From: Stratiolaelaps scimitus
Lineage: Eukaryota > Arthropoda > Arachnida > Mesostigmata > Laelapidae
Reading direction: 5' to 3'
NCBI GenBank assembly: GCA_019614645.1
Contig: JABWDB010000001.1
Span: forward strand, 21,679,501 to 21,743,500
Length of the DNA: 64,000 bases
Shown: positions 56,456-64,000 of the stretch, one piece after another
Position numbering within the stretch: position 1 is the first letter of the stretch
How the letters are laid out: the number at the start of each line of letters is the position of its first letter
Made by a program: the position numbers and the translations under genes
Notes under the pieces: generated by a model
Told to the model about the DNA's origin: nothing
What the model saw: the letters and a program-made list of their open reading frames with translations, nothing else
Database searches by the model: none

Positions 56456-59400
56456 GACCCTATTGTCGACCTCATCAAAAGCAAAAATCATCCAAAGTAA
56501 CCTCGTTGGAAGGCCGATCCTCCTCGTGCAGCGATATAATGGGAAGTAAGACAGTGGTTAATGCTAAATGATGCCAGACATATCTTAACTGTTAATTTTC
56601 TCAGTGGTGATAGAACTATTCTAGCTGGTTCCACTTGGGCGCACTGCCGCGCACAAGCGCATGTACATACATACATACAAACGATTGGCGTGACATTCAG
56701 ACGAGCAAATTTCATTTTTGAGTCTCTCGAGAAAACTGTCTATTGAAGCAGACATGAAGTTTACTTTGGTGAATGTCGACTGCCTATATCGTAGCGAGAA
56801 CAATTTATTCCAGGCAAGAACATTTACTCCGAGCATGCATCAACGGTTTCGACTCATTGACCTGATTTGCAGAACACTTTGGGCTCGCTCAATGCCTTAC
56901 CCTTGAAAGGAGCTAGCTCATTTGGAACATATTCAGCTTTTCGCTTCGTATAGATTGTACTGCTTTGCTCGAAAAGAAAAAACTCGGATGTGCCAACAAT
57001 TTACAGAGCAACCTCGAGTGTAGAGATGCTCTAAGATGTCGAATTTGTTCCAACTTCTTCGTCCGGGTTCGTTCAGTTAGCCGTGCCACGTTCAACGATG
57101 ATAAGTGAAGAATCGATGCTCGCAAAGGCAATGTTAAACAATTAGGCTCTTATATGTCAGTGCCATTTAATATTGACGTTTACACATTGTATTGTTGTTA
57201 TACGATTCTCAAAAGGGCCGACTTGAATAGCCGAAAATGCCGCCTCACTATTATTCTACAACTCTATTGATCGCGTTCTATCGAACGCCAAGATTCTTAC
57301 AAGATTCAAATATGTGAAGATAACTGTGAATGTAATTAGAATTACAGCACTCGAAAAATGCAGGTGAGACGGCCGAAATAAAACTTGATTTCTTACAACA
57401 AACTCGTAATACAAACCAACTAGAATCAAGCCAGCATATAATTAGGCGTACTCACAGCTGCAGAACAAAAACAAATTTGCGCTCGCACACAAACCAAGTT
57501 GGCATTTGGAACAGAGCGTACTGACAGTTACAAGTGTGAAATTGCCAGCTGTGTTTTTTCAAACCGATTAGCTTTCCGTATGGTTAAATAAATCATGACA
57601 TCAATAAGGAGCGAGACCTTGTGTCCTTAAAATTTTATTTAAATGGGTTAATAATCTAGTATAGTTCATAAACAAAGACATATGCCATTATTTATTTTGA
57701 GAATAATGTTGAGCACATATTACTTGTAACTAGCAATCATGTATATTCTATAATTAGAAGGAGCTTCTTACCGCTAATGACATCGACTGAAGAGACTTTG
57801 TTGAATATTAAGCAACTACCTGCCAAACACAGCCCTATCTCTGATTAGCCTTTCGCCAATTTTCTACAAAAAGGCGCCCTGCAGATATCTATTCTTAGAG
57901 CTTGAGAGGCATTAGCGCTTTTGGCTATATCTAACTGTCTATCTGGATAGATCTGTCTTCTCCAGCTTTGAACTACAGGTCGATGGGAAGCATACGTAGC
58001 AAGGGTACGCAGCTGCTTGCTTAGAAAGAACAAGTAATCAACGCGGAATCAGTTTATTTGTAGGTTGCAGGGTTCAACCCAAGTTTGACAAAACATATAT
58101 ACGAAAATACGCAAAACATGGTGTGATTTTGTGATTTTTCTTATCACCCGTGAGCAAATGAAACAAAGTAATCCCTGTAGGGGAGGGGGCAGGTCTCCGA
58201 GTTATTCTAGCGTTGGGCGCTGGTGCTCGTGATTATTTCCTATCGTGCTGTGATTTTCACTCATTCTGTCCATGGCAGTTGTTAATAGATCGTTCATACA
58301 TTACTTAACATCCATCACTGGACTGTTGATCTACGCAGTAATCTACTATAGGCTGAATTTAGTCATTGTCCATTCACAGAAGGCGAATGCAATCTCTCGA
58401 TGAGAGCTTAGCTTTAACGTGACCCGCCTACCTTGAATCCGATTTCCCAGACACGTCCGGGTTCATTATCGGCTGGGAGTAGGTCAACATATTATATTGC
58501 TGGTATGATATATAAGCTCCATATTGGATAAATGCTCTCGCGAAAAGTGGTTTTATCGAACTCTCAATCACGTTTATGCATCAGTTGAACCGAATCGCGA
58601 GAATGAAATAGCGTTTGATGATTATTCGTAACCCACGCCGCGACCCTCATTATCTGCTATGCAGACCCTCTTTGCTAGATTTCTCAAGGTTAGACAAGCA
58701 CTGGGTCATTGTTAACGTCTAAAGCAATGGAAACATTGAAATTCTCTTCATCAGTGTCAAGGTTCCATTGATAGGACGCAAACGGCAGTGCAGTTCCATC
58801 CTTTCTGCCATTTTTTTTGGCTGAGGGACCTACCTTCTCCAGAGCCTTAGGCCTGCCGTCCTGCCTTCATGGTCTCCACAGCAGTGACGAAAGTGGCTTA
58901 GTATAGTAGTTGCTTCGTCCTTTTTCTGAATGCAACATGCCATGCCTCACACAAGTTATAAATACACAGGCACGAACGGCGCAGGCTGACAAGGACATAC
59001 ATGTTTACCTCGTTTCCCACCACACACAAACAGATGCACTACTCAAAGACATCGTAAAGGCCGCTGCTGCGTTTCAGTGTTTGTTTTGGCCACGCTTGAC
59101 CCGGGCATGGGCTACTCCTTAGGACAACTACTTCGGCATCCTGCCGTACCTTCTGTGGCCTTTATTTGGTTCTTCCTTCTTTGTCGTTGTCGTCTCTTCC
59201 ACTCGCTGAAAGACAGCGAGATGTAGCGATAAAACTGTAGAGAATGGGACGGGGTGACATGGGGTATATAGGGCAAAGCGTTTGAAATAGCTCAGGCACG
59301 CCAGCCTCAGGTCGCACAATGGTGACTGTCCCATCCTGTCCTGTCGTATGTCCAAATACTTACGTGAATTCGTATTCGTTCGTAACGTTAGCCGCTGCAT

Positions 59401-60304
59401 TTGGCTTCGGCGGCTGTTTGCCTTAACAATATACTCCATGCAGAGTGTGTGAGCCTCGTAGGAGTCGCATACGGTTGTTCGTGAGAGATCAACGTATGAT
59501 GTCTAAAACGTCGTAGAATATAAGCAGTACTATATTTTCTGGTAGTAATTTTAGTTATATAATATAATAGTAGTATCATGGGTCAAGGGTCGACGCGGTT
59601 CTGTCGCATGATGCGACTTTGCTTGCGATAATTAAATCGACAATATCGACACTAAAATCCGCGCAGTAATTAATAATGACTCATCGTAAACGAACCCCAC
59701 ACGATAAATGACAACTGTTCCAGTTGAAGCAGGCACGTGCGCAGCCGGTCGGTGCTGCGGGGCATGGCGAGACCACGCATGCCCACTTTGTCGACGTTTA
59801 ACGAGAGAGAGTGAGAGAACAAGTCATTTCAATGACTAACGGCTATCACGCAGATCGTAGATTGCCGGAGGCCCTCGAGAGCCCGAAGGTCACGCCATTC
59901 TGTGTACCGTGGTCCACCAAACTGCGCCTCATTTCTCCATGCGGCTCGGTGTTCGAACATGTTGGCTAAACTAAAGCATATATATACACACAATAGAGGC
60001 GCTATTGCTATTGCGCGCTCCTGCTACTCGGCGAACCCATAAAGCAAAACGAGTGTGTAACATTGGCAGGGAAGGGATACCATTAGCAGAAGGTGTAGGT
60101 TTACCATGTGAAGCTTGTGGTAATTGATGCTCTCGTGACATTTCTCGATGTCGTCGGCGTGAACAAATATCGTAGTGTAGATACGGCCCGGTGCGGAACT
60201 AGCTTTGTCTATTCCCCTAGACAATTACGAATTATGTTTTCGACAAGGCAGCGCTCGGGTGGGCATGCGCAGTCTTAGTTAGCGACGTCCTGGCTAGTAA
60301 AGAA
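56456..60304. other. Unassigned AT-rich DNA
   Basis: Frames at 56718-56906 (+), 56913-57131 (-), 58910-59122 (+) and 59128-59439 (-) are short and unmatched. A plus GCAG/GTGAGA donor-like site lies near 57.36 kb with no open exon behind it. A B-box-like GGGTTCAACCC near 58.07 kb may be a decayed SINE. Confidence 0.45.
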
Positions 60305-60700
60305 GAATCTTATGGTTGTTAACGACGAGAGGGTTCCCACCTTCTCCTGACTGGGAATCTTCCACAGACCTGGCCGCAGATACCTGGGAGGCGCTTCCAG
60401 TGGTTGGGGCATGCTGGGTAGCTGGACACGAAGCAAGTTTGAGCCATCACCGGTCCATGGCATCCGAGGTGGACAAAGGGGAGACGATTCGAACCCAAGC
60501 CCCAGATGACAAATTCGAAACGCCACGAGGCCGTCGTCATAAAGGCCGAAGAGGTGTATACTCATGGAACAATGACATTGCTGAATTTCGCCAAGAGTGC
60601 ATCCTCCTAAGAAGGAAGCACACTAGAGTGAGAAGTTTCCACAGGGGAGAAAGCCATCAAGAAATAGAGGAGGTGAGAACAATGGTCTGAGCCTCCGAGG
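60305..60700 (+). mobile_element. Non-LTR retrotransposon endonuclease C terminus and linker (broken)
   Basis: In a first frame MVVNDERVPTFS ends at a TGA; this is the LINE endonuclease segment LVVxNDxxxPTF. The next frame continues ESSTDLAADTWEALPVVG (SxIDLTxxT region), then EASLSHHRSMASEVDKGE, corresponding to the SDH motif near the end of APE-type endonucleases, where the catalytic aspartate has become histidine. It then continues YSWNNDIAEFRQECILLRR, the WWNxEIAELRxxCxxARR linker between endonuclease and RT. The RT itself is not found downstream. The copy is inactive because of the frameshift, the D-to-H change and truncation. Confidence 0.85.
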
Positions 60701-61804
60701 AAGCCCGTGTCTATACGAAGAGTCTAAATACTGGTGTCGGGTTTTTAATAAAGTCTTATTTATGTGTCCCTCTACTTTTCAGGGTTGAAACCTCTCAATT
60801 TCAATACCCCCGTGACCGGCTTTCCCGTACCATAGGTAGGAGCGCATTTTGAACATGTTATCGATACAAAGTGTTATGATATTCATGTGGCCAAATAAAA
60901 ATGTCCAGCGAGAAGAACTCGAATAATTTGACCTTAATAAGCCATGGCTTAGTATATGAAGGTCGCAGCATAGGAACAGAAGTTCGACAACGCTTTTCAC
61001 ATCACATTTTCATTTGAACTTCAGATACATCTAGGTATGCTGCATTCATGGTACCGTTTATAATGGTTGAAGTTGGGCGGTATGATACCATGAAGTGCAC
61101 AGTGGAACACACTAGAAGGCCGAGTATTGGCCTACTTTCGGGAACAAAACAGAGCAAAACTGATACGATTTTATAAAAATTCAAAACGTTGATCTTTTGA
61201 ATTAACTTCAGTAAGCGTACGCCCCATTAGTATCGTACCTTTCATCGTTGTGCTTCTGTCGAGCAAACCCGAGTGAGGAATGAATAAATCCAACAAAAAT
61301 AATGTGTCTATCACGTCGGTAAACGGTAAACGACACGGTCAAATGGCAATACTACGAGACTAGGGTAAGCGGACCTGTATGTTCATAATTGAATTGCGAA
61401 ATATCTCCCACGCCACAAACTCAGCCTCCCAGCATTCCCTCAGTTTATGAAGAGGCCGGAAAGATGGTGACCTTCACCTAACTCTTTTATTGAGGCCTGC
61501 TCAGTGGCGGCAACACAGTGTCCTAGTCACTTCTAAATTTAATACATTTGACTGCAAAGCCACAGGACGACGCTGAGCCTGACATGATTATTACCAGATA
61601 AGTTCTCTTTCAAACGGGATAGCGTGAGGAAGCGCCGAGCATTTGGAATCGTGGGAGGGCCCTGCTCTCCAGTTGGAAGCAATACAAAATTAGTTCCTAA
61701 CCACAGCTCGAGATAACTAGAAAAACGTAACTGTCACATACGGATGAAACGCACATTCCACTAATTCAATTAGGTATGTTATTGAGACATAGTACATAGC
61801 ATTT
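60701..61804. other. Unassigned DNA after LINE relic
   Basis: A short continuation (EEARVYTKSL) of the LINE linker may persist to about 60.76 kb. Beyond that no motif is seen. Confidence 0.45.
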
Positions 61805-61975
61805 TGCCGAGCCCGGTGGTGTGGTGTGTTCGTGTGCGCCTCGGACGAGACACGTAGGTGTACCGGTTCGGTCCCCATCTTTGCACATTTGCATTTTCAA
61901 GGGGTCTGTCGTATGAAGCAATGCCGAAGGCACTTATGTGGACGTTAAATGATGGCTGTGGGTCTGCCCGGAACT
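61805..61975 (+). mobile_element. tRNA-derived SINE, family B (best copy)
   Basis: GCCGAGCCCGGTGGTGTGG, TTCGTGTGCGCC, B-box-like GGTTCGGTCCCC at 61865-61876, TTTGCACATTTGCATTTTC, CAATGCCGAAGGCACTTATG, GACGTTAAATGATGGCTGTGG and GTCTGCCCGGAAC. All parts of the family are in order here, so this copy defines it. Confidence 0.78.
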
Positions 61976-62519
61976 TTACTCCGTATTTAGCGTTTTGTTG
62001 CCTGTCGAGCAATGCCAATCAAGGTTGAAGTAATTGATAGAGGGACATTGTTGACCTCAGCCCCCCCCCCCCCCCCATATCCCCCCATAATCCCTAGAAA
62101 TAATTCGTAACTACTGTATGAATAAATATCATTGATAGATAGACAACTAAACCGAATTGTATTATTACAATTAACACGGCTTAATTTCGACAAATGCCGT
62201 AAATGTATTTCTTTCGTTGAACTTCTTTGGGCTCACAGCAAGAATTAATACTAAGTAAGAATTAAGAAAAAATAATACTCACAGCAATTAACATCTGTTT
62301 TGGCAATAGAGAGGCAGCTATCTATCAAACCTACAATCAGCACATGTGAAATCTCTCAGACGATCATTTGCGATCATATCAACGAGCTCAAACGAATCTT
62401 GATTAGTTCACACAACGTCCATGATCTCACATCGGAATGCAATCATTGTATTCGCTTATGTCATACGTATCTATGTTCAATAACTATTCTTATTATTATT
62501 GTATTCAGACGGAACTGTG
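61976..62519. other. Unassigned DNA with a C homopolymer
   Basis: Holds the C run at 62062-62077, and otherwise short unmatched frames. Confidence 0.5.
62062..62077. repeat. C homopolymer run
   Basis: Sixteen or so consecutive C residues. Length should be treated as approximate because such runs are error-prone. Confidence 0.85.
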
Positions 62520-62572
62520 AGAAAATTTCCCCCTCAAACAAAACCACTTTTTTTTAGAGGGGGAAATTTTCT
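62520..62572. repeat. Perfect 16-bp inverted repeat (hairpin)
   Basis: Bases 62520-62535 (AGAAAATTTCCCCCTC) are exactly complementary to 62557-62572, with a 21-base A/C then T-rich spacer. No coding role is evident. It could be a folded MITE remnant or a small structured RNA. Confidence 0.75.
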
Positions 62573-64000
62573 TCAAAAGCACGGACACCACCATTTCAAT
62601 CTCCATGAAAGTGGGCCGATCCAGTGCAGGGGAGTTGACGTGGATGAAACGCCTCTGCCTGTTAAAACCACCATCCTCTGCTGAGAGTCTAACAAAACCA
62701 CTTAAGCTCCAACTTGTGGACAGATTCAATCGATGGTTACTGGATATTTTGATTAAAAGCCATATTGCTCGGCGGTGAGAAGGATCAGACATAACAGCGG
62801 TCTGGTTTTATGACTGGAATGCTCCAAATGTGAAACTTATCTTATTGCATATATTGCACAATTCTCTTAGTTTGTCTGATTCACACTCACCGTCTATGAT
62901 GCTTCGATCCGACATTTGTGAGGGCTGATGTAGTTCCACACGCGGGAGTTGTGCCTTTCGGCATATCGACATCATTTTCTTGACATCGAATAGCGGGGTA
63001 CTGTCGTCTACTATTCTGTGTACCTCAATATATGTACATATCTTATATGTAGCGCAACGAAATATTGAGACACATAATTTATAATCATGTTGGTGATTGT
63101 GCTTCGATGATCGGTGAGCATTTTTTCCAAATGCGGGTTTCCTCTTCACACTTTTGCCGTCCATCGGTTTTATTTATATCGAGTCGCGGACTAGCTCACT
63201 GCTGCCTTCTGCAGTCATATTGCAGGTTAGTCGAGTTGTTGCGGCAAACTAATGTAAATATATATATATATATATATATATAACTGGTGGTAACGATATT
63301 GATGGTAATCAATTGAAATTACTTCGGCCTTTTTTCATGTATACTGATGTATGCTTTCATCACATTCTAAGAAACCAGTCTTACCTGAACATTTTTTTTA
63401 AATATGTATTTTGGAATGCAAAATATATTTAGAAAATAAGAGATATACCAAAACGAAACCATAGCCACACGGTGAGTATTACAGATGAGATAGAGTTTCA
63501 AACAGAAAATGTTCATTTTTGATCTATTGCTTTTAATAATGAATTTAATATCATACGACATATTGTATTTAAGAACTCGCGCAACTACACGACCTTACAA
63601 CGGGTACTACCTACACCTTTATGTGAACGTTTCCGCTCGATAAACGATTAGGGGTGTACTTCCCTCTACGCCCGCTATTAGCGGCCTCACTATATATCAA
63701 CCTCGATATTGGTTGCTCCAAAGGGCCTCTATATTGAACCTACAGATGATGAATGCTTCAATCATGAAGGCAATCATTGTTAATAGATGTGAACATCATT
63801 CGAAGATAACAGGCGAACACCTGGCTCAACCAGCAACAATAAATCAACGTCATCTGCCAGTGTATAATTGTTCTGTAACGACGGTGTTGACTCCAAGATA
63901 AGCATTACCATGTATTTATTGCGTGCGAACGAACAGGTATAGGCCAAACCCCGCTTGGAGCCAGCGTAATAGGAGGTCAAAGCTTAAATATAACTGGGGG
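62573..64000. other. Unassigned DNA to window end
   Basis: Short unmatched frames only (for example 62808-63164 minus). The TA repeat is listed separately. Confidence 0.5.
63257..63282. repeat. (TA)n microsatellite
   Basis: About 13 TA units. Confidence 0.95.

Noticed and set aside
1..64000. CRISPR array, telomere repeat, prophage or bacterial operon
   Set aside because: There are no regularly spaced direct repeats, no TTAGG runs, and no compact co-directional long ORFs anywhere in the window.

Overview
The window looks like nuclear DNA of an invertebrate animal, most likely an arthropod. I see no operons, Shine-Dalgarno sites or closely packed long ORFs. I do see decayed non-LTR retrotransposons, a Penelope-like GIY-YIG fragment, a mariner/Tc1-like transposase fragment, several tRNA-derived SINE families, long AT, CT and GT microsatellites, and short open segments bounded by metazoan-style splice signals. 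A mite or tick would fit this mix, but nothing in the sequence proves the lineage.

No complete, recognisable protein-coding gene is present. The longest open frame is under 200 codons, and most long frames lie in low-complexity CTG/CAG-rich DNA. Gene content is therefore given as candidate exons, each an open frame between plausible splice sites, with modest confidence. The best is a minus-strand first exon at 11876-12078: an N-terminal membrane anchor followed by a GTGAGT donor, with a layout like membrane-anchored DHRS7-type short-chain dehydrogenases. Others are at 5213-5302 (-), 10081-10138 (-), 22067-22229 (+, terminal), 25604-25679 (-), 25971-26060 (+), 31842-32007 (+), 34290-34370 (-), 34567-34632 (+), 50721-50907 (-) and 53231-53326 (+). 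A small membrane-protein ORF lies at 46903-47154 (-). They cannot be joined into gene models from this window alone.

Layout: 1-12 kb is mostly unassigned, with a Penelope-like fragment at 3.7-4.0 kb and a few minus-strand exon candidates. About 10-15 kb and 22.9-27.4 kb are GC-richer, triplet-rich islands resembling promoter and first-exon DNA, including a strong plus-strand donor at 13775 and two signal-peptide-like ORFs at 23240 and 27126. From 15.7 to 20.1 kb lie two non-LTR reverse-transcriptase relics. From 28.9 to 30.0 kb lie two hairpins and a mariner-type transposase relic. From 37 to 62 kb the DNA is AT-rich and repeat-laden, with SINEs, a palindromic MITE-like element, a LINE C-terminal relic, a LINE endonuclease relic and several inverted repeats.

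The most notable structure is the set of tRNA-like SINE families. Family B has six recognisable pieces sharing a 3' domain, family A three and family C two. All A and B pieces are on the plus strand. The near-perfect 22-bp-stem hairpin at 29651-29700 is the other.
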